Below are positions 54,393 through 63,166 of a stretch of DNA of 64,000 nucleotides, in pieces. The notes under the pieces are model-generated. The model had not been told where the DNA came from. It worked only from the letters and a program-made list of their open reading frames with translations, and made no database searches. Source of the DNA: Caballeronia grimmiae (lineage in GTDB: Bacteria; Pseudomonadota; Gammaproteobacteria; Burkholderiales; Burkholderiaceae); assembly GCF_000698555.1 (NCBI RefSeq), contig NZ_JFHE01000008.1, positions 124,001-188,000 on the forward strand. Reading direction: 5' to 3'. Each line of letters starts with the position of its first letter. The first letter of the stretch is position 1. The translations under genes were made by a program, and so were the position numbers.

Positions 54393-55898
54393 ATGCAGCA
54401 GTTTGACCTGACCATACGCCACGGCCTCGTCGCATCCGACGAAGCGGTCTATGAAGCGGACGTCGGTATCATCGGCGACAAGATCGTCGCGGTGGAACGC
54501 GGCCTGCCCGCCGGCCGCCGCGATATCGACGCGACCGGCCACTACGTGCTGCCCGGCGGCATCGACACGCACTGTCACGTCGAGCAGCGCTCGGGCATGG
54601 GCGTGATGGGCGCGGACGACTGGTACTCCGCAAGCGTCGCGGCGGCGCACGGCGGCACGACCATGATCGTGCCGTTCGCCGCGCAGCATCGCGGGCATTC
54701 GCTCAAGCAGGCAGCCGAAGAGTACACGGCGCTCGCCACAGCGAAATCGGTGATCGACTGGAGCTATCACCTGATCGTCTCGGAGACGGACAGCAAGACG
54801 CTCAACGAAGATCTGGTGGAGCAGATCCGACGCGGCATCACGTCGTTCAAGGTCTATATGACCTATGAGGCACTGAAGATCGACGACTATCAGATGCTCG
54901 ACGTGCTCGCGCTCGCCGCCCGTGAACGCGCCCTTGTGATGGTGCACGCCGAGAACAACGACGTCATCCGCTGGGTCTCGCAGAAGCTGCTGGAAAGCGG
55001 CAGCACCGCACCGAAGTTTCACGGCACGAGCCATGTGGCGCTGGCCGAAGGCGAAGCGACGCATCGTGTAATTCAGCTTGCGCGCCTCTTCGATGCGCCG
55101 GTGCTGATCGTCCACGTCTCCGCACCCGATGCGCTCGCGACCATTGGCGCGGCGCAGCGCATGGGCGCGCAGGTCTACGGCGAAACGTGCCCGCACTATC
55201 TGTTGCTGACCGAAGACGCCATGGATCTTCCGGGCGTAGAAGGCGCGAAATATTGCTGCAGCCCGCCGCTGCGCGATGCCGGTTCACAGGAAGCGCTGTG
55301 GACCGCGCTGAACGACGGCGTGCTGCAAACGGTGTCGTCGGACCATGCGCCATATCGTTTCGATGAAACCGGCAAGCTGCCCTATGGCGACGCCACCACG
55401 TTCAAGCAGGCGGCCAACGGCATGCCTGGGCTCGAAGCGCGCCTGCCGCTCATGTTCTCCGAAGGCGTGAACAAAGGGCGCATGACGCTGCCCGAGTTTG
55501 TCGCGCTCACCGCGACGAATCACGCGCGCATGTACGGCATCGCGCCGCGCAAGGGCCTCATTCAGGCGGGCGCGGATGCGGACATCGCCATCTGGGACCC
55601 TAAGCACGAAGTCACGCTGACGGCGTCCGCTCTGCACGACCGCGTCGGCTATACGCCGTACGAAGGCATGACAGTGACGGGCTGGCCGCGCATCGTGGTG
55701 AGCGCGGGCCGCGTGATCGTCGAGGACGGGAAGTTTGCTGCGCGCGCCGGCAGCGGACGCTTCGTGCCACGCAGCACGCCTCTGCCGTTCCAGAACGAGC
55801 GGCCCGTCTCCGCGCGCGGCCAGTTCTTCCGCTCCCTCGCCATCGGCGAAGCGCGGGAAGGTCACACATCGTTCGGCTACTCCGATCGCCAAAACTGA
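54393..55898 (+). CDS. D-hydantoinase / dihydropyrimidinase
   Basis: 501 aa amidohydrolase that opens hydantoin or dihydropyrimidine rings to N-carbamoyl acids. Metal ligands: H60 and H62 (GGIDTHCHVE), carboxylated K153 (TSFKVYMTYE), His in MVHAEN, His in LIVHVSAP, and Asp in SSDHAPYRF. The C-terminal tail is somewhat longer than usual. Followed after 17 bases by a carbamoylase. Confidence 0.9.
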   Translation: MQQFDLTIRHGLVASDEAVYEADVGIIGDKIVAVERGLPAGRRDIDATGHYVLPGGIDTHCHVEQRSGMGVMGADDWYSASVAAAHGGTTMIVPFAAQHRGHSLKQAAEEYTALATAKSVIDWSYHLIVSETDSKTLNEDLVEQIRRGITSFKVYMTYEALKIDDYQMLDVLALAARERALVMVHAENNDVIRWVSQKLLESGSTAPKFHGTSHVALAEGEATHRVIQLARLFDAPVLIVHVSAPDALATIGAAQRMGAQVYGETCPHYLLLTEDAMDLPGVEGAKYCCSPPLRDAGSQEALWTALNDGVLQTVSSDHAPYRFDETGKLPYGDATTFKQAANGMPGLEARLPLMFSEGVNKGRMTLPEFVALTATNHARMYGIAPRKGLIQAGADADIAIWDPKHEVTLTASALHDRVGYTPYEGMTVTGWPRIVVSAGRVIVEDGKFAARAGSGRFVPRSTPLPFQNERPVSARGQFFRSLAIGEAREGHTSFGYSDRQN

Positions 55899-55915
55899 AA
55901 ACGAAAGAGGAAGTC

Positions 55916-56872
55916 ATGAGCAAGTCACGCAAACTCGGTCTCGCGGTCGCGCAAATGGGACCGGTCCATCTCGCCGACGATCGCCCGGCTGTCGTCAAGC
56001 GCCTGATCGAGATGCTGCGCGAGGCGAAGTCCCGCAGCGCGAAGTTCGTCGTGTTCCCGGAACTCGCGCTCACCACGTTCTTCCCGCGCTACTGGATGAG
56101 CGAGGAAGCCGCCATCGAACGTTTCTTCGAACACTCGATGCCGAGCCCCGACGTGCAGCCGCTCTTCGACGCCGCGCGCGATGCGGGCATCGGTTTCTAT
56201 CTCGGCTATGCGGAACTCACCGCGATGGGCGAGGCGTTCAACACGGCGATCATCGTCGATGACGCGGGACGCATCGTCGCGAAGTATCGCAAGACGCATC
56301 TGCCGGGCCATTCGGATCACAAGCCCGATGCGCCGTTCCAGCACCTCGAAAAGAAGTTCTTCGAAGTGGGCAACACCGGCTTCCCGGTGGTCGAGACCAT
56401 GGGCGCGAAGCTCGGTATGTGCATCTGCAACGATCGTCGCTGGCCCGAAACGTGGCGCGCCATGTCCCTGCAAGGCGCGGAGTTGGGCGTGCTCGGTTAC
56501 AACACGCCTTCGCTGAACATTCACTGGCCGGAGCCGGTGCATCTGCGCATGCACACGCATCTGATCTCGCTGCAGGCGAGCGCGTATCAGAACGCCATGT
56601 GGATCGCGGCGGCCGCGAAATGCGGCAAGGAAGACGGCTTCCACATGATCGGCGGCTCGGTGATTGTGGCGCCTTCGGGCGAGATCGCCGCGCAGACCGT
56701 GAGCGAGGAAGACGAAGTGATCTTCGCGAATATCGATCTCGCGCTCGGCGACACTTTCCGCGAGCACGTCTTCAACTTCGCGAAGCATCGCCGTCCGGAG
56801 CATTACGGGCTGATCGTGGAACGCACCGGTGCAGGTGTGCCGCTGCCGCACGATCCCGACGCGTTGAATTAA
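55916..56872 (+). CDS. N-carbamoyl-D-amino acid hydrolase (D-carbamoylase)
   Basis: 318 aa nitrilase-superfamily enzyme. It resembles Agrobacterium D-carbamoylase closely: FPELALTTFFPRYW, KYRKTHLPGHSDHK, PFQHLEKKFFE, CNDRRWPETWR and HRRPEHYGLI. Triad: E49, K126 and C171. It releases the D-amino acid, ammonia and CO2 from the carbamoyl product of the hydantoinase. GAAAGAGGAAG precedes the ATG. Confidence 0.9.
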   Translation: MSKSRKLGLAVAQMGPVHLADDRPAVVKRLIEMLREAKSRSAKFVVFPELALTTFFPRYWMSEEAAIERFFEHSMPSPDVQPLFDAARDAGIGFYLGYAELTAMGEAFNTAIIVDDAGRIVAKYRKTHLPGHSDHKPDAPFQHLEKKFFEVGNTGFPVVETMGAKLGMCICNDRRWPETWRAMSLQGAELGVLGYNTPSLNIHWPEPVHLRMHTHLISLQASAYQNAMWIAAAAKCGKEDGFHMIGGSVIVAPSGEIAAQTVSEEDEVIFANIDLALGDTFREHVFNFAKHRRPEHYGLIVERTGAGVPLPHDPDALN

Positions 56873-56894
56873 TGAGTGCACGGGGAGACCAATC

Positions 56895-58145
56895 ATGAAT
56901 CGGAATCTGGACCAGAGCGCGGGCGCCTTGCCGGACGCATCGGACAACTCGATCTTCGGCCCGCCGCACGTGCGCGCGCTCGTCGCCTCGATCTCCGGCT
57001 ACGCAATGGACGGCTTCGACCTGCTGATTCTGGGCTTCATGCTGAGCCTGATCTCGGCGGACCTCGGGCTGAGCAGCGCGCAGGCGGGGTCGCTGGTGAC
57101 GTGGACGCTGGTCGGCGGTGTGGCGGGCGGCATCGGCTTCGGCATTCTGAGCGACTATCTCGGCCGCGTGCGTGTGCTGACCTACACTATCCTGCTGTTT
57201 GCCGTGTTCACCGGCCTGTGCGCGTTCGCGAGCGGTTATCACGACCTGCTCGCGTACCGCTTCGTCGCCGGTCTGGGCCTGGGCGGCGAGTTCGGCATTG
57301 GCATGGCGCTCGCCATCGAGGCATGGCCCGCCGAGAAGCGCGGCCGCGTCTCCTCGTATGTCGGCATGGGATGGCAGATCGGCGTGCTGATCGCCGCGCT
57401 CGTCACGCCGGTGCTGTTGCCGCATATCGGCTGGCGCGGCATGTTCGTCGTCGGTCTCGCGCCCGCGGTGCTGTCGTTCGCCATACGCAAGGCTATCGGC
57501 GAATCGGAAATCTTTATCAAGAAGGCGTCGAAGAAGCGCCACGAGTTTCCGCTCAAGACGCTGTTTCGCGACCGTCAGACCACGCGTCGCAGCATCGGCA
57601 TGATCATCATGTGCGCGGTGCAGAACTTCGGCTACTACGGCCTCATCATCTGGATGCCGGGTTATCTCACCAAGGCGTTCGGCTTCACGCTCGCTAAGTC
57701 GGCGACGTGGACGGCGGCGTCCATTGTTGGGATGCTGGTCGGTATCTGGATCTTTGGACAGCTCGCTGACCGCATCGGCCGCAAGCCCACGTTCGTGATG
57801 TATCAGATCGGCGCGCTGGTGATGGTGTTCATCTACTCGCGCATGACGACGCCCGACGCACTGCTGATCGGCGGCATGGTAGTGGGCGTGTTCGTCAATG
57901 GCATGATGGGCGGCTACGGCGCGCTGATGGCCGAGCTGTATCCCACGCATGCACGCGGCACCGCACAGAACGTGCTGTGGAGTATCGGACGCGCGGTCGG
58001 CGGCTTCGGGCCGCTGGCCATCGGCGCGGTAGCGAGCCACTATTCGTTCGCCGTTGCAATCGCGGCACTGGCGCTGATTTATGTCGTCGATGTCATCGCC
58101 ACACTCCTGCTGATTCCCGAGTTGAAGGGCGTCGAGTTGGAGTGA
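56895..58145 (+). CDS. MFS transporter, AAHS-type
   Basis: 416 aa with about 12 membrane spans. TM1 holds the DGxD-type motif (YAMDGFDLLILGF) seen in aromatic acid:H+ symporters, and the loop motif GILSDYLGRVRV follows. It ends the hydantoin operon, so it probably imports the hydantoin or carbamoyl substrate. Confidence 0.9.
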   Translation: MNRNLDQSAGALPDASDNSIFGPPHVRALVASISGYAMDGFDLLILGFMLSLISADLGLSSAQAGSLVTWTLVGGVAGGIGFGILSDYLGRVRVLTYTILLFAVFTGLCAFASGYHDLLAYRFVAGLGLGGEFGIGMALAIEAWPAEKRGRVSSYVGMGWQIGVLIAALVTPVLLPHIGWRGMFVVGLAPAVLSFAIRKAIGESEIFIKKASKKRHEFPLKTLFRDRQTTRRSIGMIIMCAVQNFGYYGLIIWMPGYLTKAFGFTLAKSATWTAASIVGMLVGIWIFGQLADRIGRKPTFVMYQIGALVMVFIYSRMTTPDALLIGGMVVGVFVNGMMGGYGALMAELYPTHARGTAQNVLWSIGRAVGGFGPLAIGAVASHYSFAVAIAALALIYVVDVIATLLLIPELKGVELE

Positions 58146-58356
58146 ACCGACCGCTGCTAGCGCAGTACTGAATACGGCGCGCTTCCCTCGCGGAATGTGC
58201 GCCGTTCGCCTGTGTAGCTCAGGAAATGGTTCATTGATGTTTCGTGGCTGCGGTGAATGTGAAGCGTGATGCGCAGGGCGAAGACCAGGCAGACCATTTT
58301 GTTGATGAACCACAGGTGGGTGGCTCATCAGCTTCCCGCGCCGACCACTGCGTTGA

Positions 58357-58467
58357 TCACTGCCGCTTCGACGCCTCCTTTTTCGCCTTTTTCGCGTCCT
58401 TCTTTTCCTTCGGCGTCTTCGTGGCCGCCTTTTTCTGCGCCTTTTTTGCGTCTTGAGCTTTGCTCAT
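58357..58467 (-). CDS. Tiny Lys/Ala-rich basic protein
   Basis: 36 aa, about 40% Lys and 25% Ala (starts MSKAQDAKKAQKK, ends KKEASKRQ). The ribosome site AGGAG lies 6 bases before the ATG, which supports real translation. Such proteins are predicted to be helical and nucleic-acid binding, but the function is unknown. The 210 bases on its 3' side, up to the MFS gene, hold no gene. Confidence 0.6.
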   Translation of the reverse strand: MSKAQDAKKAQKKAATKTPKEKKDAKKAKKEASKRQ

Positions 58468-59222
58468 TTGTTTCTCCTATAGTTTGTGGCCGTTAGCGAC
58501 CGGCGAAAGGATCATCAACAGCCCACGCAAGCTGTAGGCCAGTGCGGGTGGCCCCAATTTTTATACACGTTGCCCGACTGCTCACGCGTGCGACGCTCGC
58601 TATTTTGCTCCAACACGGCGCGCGCGCGAAACAGCCAACTTCTAGCGGACCTAGAGAAATGAAAAACTCACGCCGTTCGCCGCGGACTACACGGTCTTCG
58701 CAATCAAGTCGCCAAGCTGCCAACGACAATGAAACGCTCGTCGTCGAGAACAGGAAGCTGACATGAACGTCACATGGGCTCTGGGCTTCAACTGTATGTC
58801 GACTAGCACGACAATCCGCTTCTTTGGTAGTAGCCTGCCCGCAAGCCGCGCCTGAATCCTTTCTCATGCTCACGAACGGCGTGGCCGGGGGATCGGACGG
58901 GCGTTTTTCCCGGATGACATCCCCATCATATGACGGCAGCGACGCTCGTATTGTTCGCATTTCGCCAAACGTGCCTGATACTCGTCCCCCCATACCTCCG
59001 CGCTACGCCCCTGGTGTGAGAGGTGGCGCCGGGAATTCGGCCAGTTCAGGTTAGCGGGAACGGCCAGGGCCTCCTGTGCGAGCGGGCGCCAGTTCCGGAA
59101 TCCCGGGTTCAAAGCTAGTGAGTCTGCGCGTTCGTCGCGGAAGGGGAGGTACGTGGGTTTCTTGAGACCAGCCTTGCACCGCACGGGTAGCATGTGCGGC
59201 GCAACTATTTATACAGGGGAGT
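58468..59222. other. Low-coding gap
   Basis: About 755 bases. Several overlapping frames exist on both strands (58493-58993 -, 58542-58766 +, 58870-59193 -), but none has family likeness or a good ribosome site. The promoter of the Lys-rich gene lies at its left edge. Confidence 0.4.
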
Positions 59223-59405
59223 TCAGTGGCCGCTAATTGAACTATCAGCGTTCTTCGCAAGCTCAAACTCTTTCAGGTAGCCCGACGGCAGAATATGGCG
59301 CCCCCGGTCTGCCGGAAGTTCAATACCGTACTCGCGTCGAACGGCGTCGACGATCAGCTCGTAGCAGGTCCCGATGCGTACCACCTCGACCTCCGGGAAT
59401 CGCAT
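59223..59405 (-). CDS. Small hypothetical protein
   Basis: 60 aa from the ATG at 59405 (MRFPEVEVVRIGTCYELIV); a GTG nine bases upstream is possible. Amino-acid composition is protein-like (VRREYGIELPADRGRHILP). No family recognised and no clear partner. Confidence 0.4.
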   Translation of the reverse strand: MRFPEVEVVRIGTCYELIVDAVRREYGIELPADRGRHILPSGYLKEFELAKNADSSISGH

Positions 59406-59675
59406 GATGGTCACTGAACGTCCATAGTGGTGATACTTGCGCAGCCCGTAGTCCAGGACAATGTCTGCAGCATTACCTCACCCGATCGGCCATAAAGCGA
59501 CGCTCGCCCCCGTCTGAGAGTGAGCTGTAAAGGGCCGCAATCTATTGGACAGCGGTCGTCGGAGTCAAGATAAAACCAGCCGCCTGCAGCATCGCATTGC
59601 CTGGTGCTTTGTCTGGACCGGTCGTCATTTCGCTACACTGCGCAGTTCCGCTGATAACCTGCCAGGAGGGTGCAC

Positions 59676-60590
59676 ATGGACCGCATGGTTGCGATGGAAA
59701 CTTTCGTAACAGTTGTCGATGCGGGCTCATTTTCTGCGGCCGCTCGCCGGTTGAAACTTGGCCAACCGGCCGTCTCTAAGGCAGTAGCACAGTTGGAGGA
59801 ACGTCTGGGCGCCCGTCTGCTATTGAGGTCGACACGCGGCCTGGCGCCGACGGATGCCGGTCAGCGGTTCTACGACCACGCCCGCCGGGCCATCGATGAG
59901 GCCGACCACGCAGAACAGGCGGCGCGTGAGTCGTCCGATGGCCTGGCCGGACGACTGCGCATAGGCGCAGCCGTCACATTTGCCCGACTCCACGTCTTGC
60001 CGAGGTTGAAGTCTTTCCTGGATCAACACCCGAACCTGAGCATCGATATCGTTCTTGATGACCGGTCAGTAAATTTGCTCGAAGAGGGCGTTGATGTCGC
60101 GTTGCGTATGGGCGCCCTAGACGATTCGTCCATGACCGCGCGTCTCGTGTCCACGGGGCGGCGGCTCGTCATCGGCACACCGTCATATTTCGCGGAAGCC
60201 GGACTTCCGCAAACCCCTGCCGACCTGAGCCGACATCAGGCGGTCGTTTATTCCGTGGGCGGTGGCGGCGAATCGTGGTTGTTCAGCCGCGGTGACGGCT
60301 CCGACTCAAACGTAAGCTTGTCCGGCCGAATAGCCGTGAATGCGGCTGAAGGAATGCGCGCGGCGGTGATCGCTCACCTCGGCCTTGCTGTCGCTTCAGA
60401 ATGGATGTTCGCCCCCGAACTTGCGAACGGAACAGTTCAGGCCGTCCTGACTGACTGGACGTTGCCGCCGATTGACCTATGGGCGGTTTTTCCGTCCGGC
60501 CGCATGGCAACCGCGAAGACGCGTGCGTTCGTCGCGTTTGTTGAGCACGTTCTCAGTGAGCGCAGATCCAGCGAGAACCTCACAGCGTAA
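59676..60590 (+). CDS. LysR-family transcriptional regulator
   Basis: 304 aa. Helix-turn-helix MVAMETFVTVVDAGSFSAAA, then LKLGQPAVSKAVAQLEE. Substrate-binding domain from about 90. AGGAGGG lies 5 bases before the ATG at 59676; a GTG two codons upstream is inside the ribosome site. It is followed, same strand, by an SDR gene. CrgA/AaeR-like subgroup. Confidence 0.9.
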   Translation: MDRMVAMETFVTVVDAGSFSAAARRLKLGQPAVSKAVAQLEERLGARLLLRSTRGLAPTDAGQRFYDHARRAIDEADHAEQAARESSDGLAGRLRIGAAVTFARLHVLPRLKSFLDQHPNLSIDIVLDDRSVNLLEEGVDVALRMGALDDSSMTARLVSTGRRLVIGTPSYFAEAGLPQTPADLSRHQAVVYSVGGGGESWLFSRGDGSDSNVSLSGRIAVNAAEGMRAAVIAHLGLAVASEWMFAPELANGTVQAVLTDWTLPPIDLWAVFPSGRMATAKTRAFVAFVEHVLSERRSSENLTA

Positions 60591-60795
60591 CTGCTTCGCG
60601 CTCTGGTGCCGATTGCTTCGGTCTGCTCCCTCGCAGCAGGAATAGAAGCTATTCCTCACGGGCGACTACCGGACCACGCTACCCCAGCGGAGGATACGCA
60701 TCAACCAGTGCATGAAAGCACTGGCTCCGATGCAGCGGTGCGTCCCGGCCATACAGCCAGAGAACCGCCTTGCAACCTACGTGTTGAGGAAAACC

Positions 60796-61563
60796 ATGAC
60801 CCAAGCTCTAAAAGGCAAACTCGCCCTCGTTACTGGCGCTTCGCGCGGAATTGGTGCAGCCATCGCCGCACGTCTTGCGCGCGACGGGGCATCCGTCATC
60901 GTTCACTATGCGTCGAGCCCGGCGCGGGCCGAATCAGTCGTGAAGGAAATCCGTGATGCCGGTGGAGAGGCTGAGGCCTTCGGCGCTAACCTGTCGCAGC
61001 CCGAAGGCATCAAGAGCCTCATTGAGTCAACGAACGGGGCATTTGGCGGCCGATTCGAGGGCCGGCTTGATATCCTCGTGAACAACGCTGGCACGGTCGA
61101 GTACGGACCATTTCTCGATTCTTCGGAAACGTCATACGACACTCACTTCAATTTGAACGTCCGAGCACCAATCGCACTGGCAAAAGACGCAGCAGCGCGA
61201 ATGGTCGCAGCGGGCTGGGGACGCATTATCAACGTGGGCTCGGCCTTTGGCGAAGCGGCGCCCTTGCCTGGCGTGACGCTCTATATAGCATCGAAGTTCG
61301 CTCTCAGGGGCTTCACTCGCGGGCTATCTCGCGAACTCGGCAAATACGGCGTGACCGTTAATGCGGTTCAGCCCGGCCCCATCGATACAGAACTTGCTCC
61401 GCAGCCTGGCACGGAAGACCACGCAACGATGACAAGGCTCGCAAGCGTGGGTCGTTTCGGCAAACCGGCAGAAATCGCGGCGGCCGTAGCGTATCTGGCC
61501 AGCCCTGAAGCAGGCTATACCACCGGCGAGAGCCTGACGGTCGACGGTGGGTGGATTGCCTGA
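60796..61563 (+). CDS. Short-chain dehydrogenase/reductase (FabG-like)
   Basis: 255 aa. Cofactor motif TGASRGIGAAIA, NNAG box, catalytic Ser in NVGSAFGEAAP, and Tyr/Lys in YIASKFA. The start at 60796 (MTQALKGKLALV) has GAGGA ahead; an in-frame start 28 codons upstream is not supported. NADPH preference is suggested by the Arg after TGAS. Substrate unknown. Confidence 0.9.
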   Translation: MTQALKGKLALVTGASRGIGAAIAARLARDGASVIVHYASSPARAESVVKEIRDAGGEAEAFGANLSQPEGIKSLIESTNGAFGGRFEGRLDILVNNAGTVEYGPFLDSSETSYDTHFNLNVRAPIALAKDAAARMVAAGWGRIINVGSAFGEAAPLPGVTLYIASKFALRGFTRGLSRELGKYGVTVNAVQPGPIDTELAPQPGTEDHATMTRLASVGRFGKPAEIAAAVAYLASPEAGYTTGESLTVDGGWIA

Positions 61564-61674
61564 CCCGTGCCGCCAAGGCATGTCGCTGACACTCGTGCGG
61601 CGCCGCGATCGTAAGATTTCCAAGACTGTACCAACGTCGCCGTCGTGTGCAACTTTCACTCAGGAGCGCCACAT

Positions 61675-61971
61675 ATGGCCACATACATCGTTTTTACACG
61701 TGAGATCACCCGTGATCAGCGCGAGCTGGACACGTATCAGGCAAGTGTCGCAAAGACCTTCGTCGGGCATCCTATCAAAGTTCTTGCCGCCTACGGACCG
61801 CAACAACGGCTTGAGGGAGAGGCCCCCGAGGGCGTCGTGATCGTTGAGTTTCCCGATACGCCGTCCGCGCGCGCGTGGTATGACAGCGATGCATATCGAG
61901 CAATCGCGAAGCATCGGTCTAGGGGGGCAACGTATCGAGCGGTGCTAGTCGAGGGGCTCGCCCAGAGTTGA
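61675..61971 (+). CDS. DUF1330 small protein
   Basis: 98 aa ferredoxin-like fold. Blocks: AAYGPQQRLEGEAPEGVVI, EFPDTPSARAWYDSDAYRA and GATYRAVLVEG. AGGAG lies 8 bases before the ATG at 61675. Same strand as the SDR, 111 bases downstream. Function unknown. Confidence 0.85.
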   Translation: MATYIVFTREITRDQRELDTYQASVAKTFVGHPIKVLAAYGPQQRLEGEAPEGVVIVEFPDTPSARAWYDSDAYRAIAKHRSRGATYRAVLVEGLAQS

Positions 61972-62164
61972 CGGAACCAATAGGGACAGTAGTCTGGACC
62001 GGCTGCACGTCGCGAGTGCGACCGCTCTTGCTTCAGTTGCCGCCGGCCCAACGTGCTAGACCGTTCATCGATCAGAGGCCGTCGCCGGGTCGGCTTCTGC
62101 CTTACGGGACCAATCAACGGCCGGCCACCGCGACAGATTGACGTATGGCTCTTCTTTGCCCGAA

Positions 62165-63061
62165 TCAGTAACGATCCCCTTCACGCAGTTCGACAATCTG
62201 CTTTCGTAAGCCGTCGAGAAAGACGTTCACCCTGTTAGGCACATAACGCCTGCTCGGCATCACAGCCGAGACGGACAAATCTTCCATTGCCGCATCCTGC
62301 AGGTGAATCTGCACGAGCGACCCGTCGGCAAGGTGACGAAAGACGTCCCAATACGTCAGTTGCGCAAGGCCGAGACCTTGCACTGCGGCGGTTCGCGCTG
62401 CCTCGACACTGGTCGTCGTAACATAGCCGTCCACGCGTTTGCGGATCAACGTGCCGTCGACGACGAGCGGCCAGCGCCGCACTGCGCTCAGCCGGATGCA
62501 AACGTGGTTATCGAGATCGGCAACCGTTGAGGGACGCTCATGCTTCTCCAGATAAACCGGTGCCGCACAAATAAGGCGAGGGTTCGGTCCGATCTTCTTC
62601 GCCACGAGTTCGGAGTCCTCCAGCGGCGCAATGCGCAAGGCCAGATCGAGGCCCTGCCCGACGATATCCACCTGACGGTCGGAAAGATCGAGATCGATGC
62701 GCAGTTCCGGATTCGCTTCCAGCAGTGCAGGCAGCATCGGCAAGACGACGGATTGCCCGAACCCGCTCGGCGCAGTCATGCGAAGCACCCCTGACGCCTT
62801 TCCCGGCAACGGGCTCAGCTCGGCGCGCGCGCCTGACTCCGCATCGGCCATCGCGGTGGCGAAAGGGACGAACGCCTCGCCTTCGGCGGTCAGCGTCAGC
62901 GATCGCGTCGTCCGATGAAACAGCCGCACGCCGAGGTCTTCTTCCAGCGCGGCGATGCGACGCGATACCTGCATCGGAGCGACATCGAGCTGGCGAGCCG
63001 CGGCGGACAGGCTGCCCACCGACGCAACGGCGAGGAACGTGCGAACGTCCGGAAGGAACAT
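62165..63061 (-). CDS. LysR-family transcriptional regulator
   Basis: 298 aa. Helix-turn-helix LPDVRTFLAVASVGSLSAAA, then QLDVAPMQVSRRIAALEE. Substrate-binding domain from about 90. Divergent from an Old Yellow Enzyme gene 105 bases away, which is its likely target. Confidence 0.9.
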   Translation of the reverse strand: MFLPDVRTFLAVASVGSLSAAARQLDVAPMQVSRRIAALEEDLGVRLFHRTTRSLTLTAEGEAFVPFATAMADAESGARAELSPLPGKASGVLRMTAPSGFGQSVVLPMLPALLEANPELRIDLDLSDRQVDIVGQGLDLALRIAPLEDSELVAKKIGPNPRLICAAPVYLEKHERPSTVADLDNHVCIRLSAVRRWPLVVDGTLIRKRVDGYVTTTSVEAARTAAVQGLGLAQLTYWDVFRHLADGSLVQIHLQDAAMEDLSVSAVMPSRRYVPNRVNVFLDGLRKQIVELREGDRY

Positions 63062-63166
63062 GGCTTATATCCGAAAGTGTTAAGGCGGCTCCACCTTCCG
63101 GGCGCTGTTTCTCCGCCCTTCCGACGCCTACGATGAAGTCACTTTCCTTCCATGACGAGCCGCAAA

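Noticed and set aside
58174..58205. Inverted repeat ACGGCGC/GCGCCGT after the MFS gene, considered as terminator
   Set aside because: The stem is only 7 bases with an 18-base loop and no U-tract.
56772..58328. Long - strand open frame (518 codons)
   Set aside because: Antisense of the MFS gene; His/Asp/Arg-rich shadow frame.
58493..58993. Possible - strand gene of 166 codons
   Set aside because: Low-complexity composition, no ribosome site, and overlaps other random frames on the opposite strand.
63064..63084. CTTA-N13-TAAG repeat upstream of the last LysR gene
   Set aside because: Short arms and spacing do not match the T-N11-A pattern; chance is likely.
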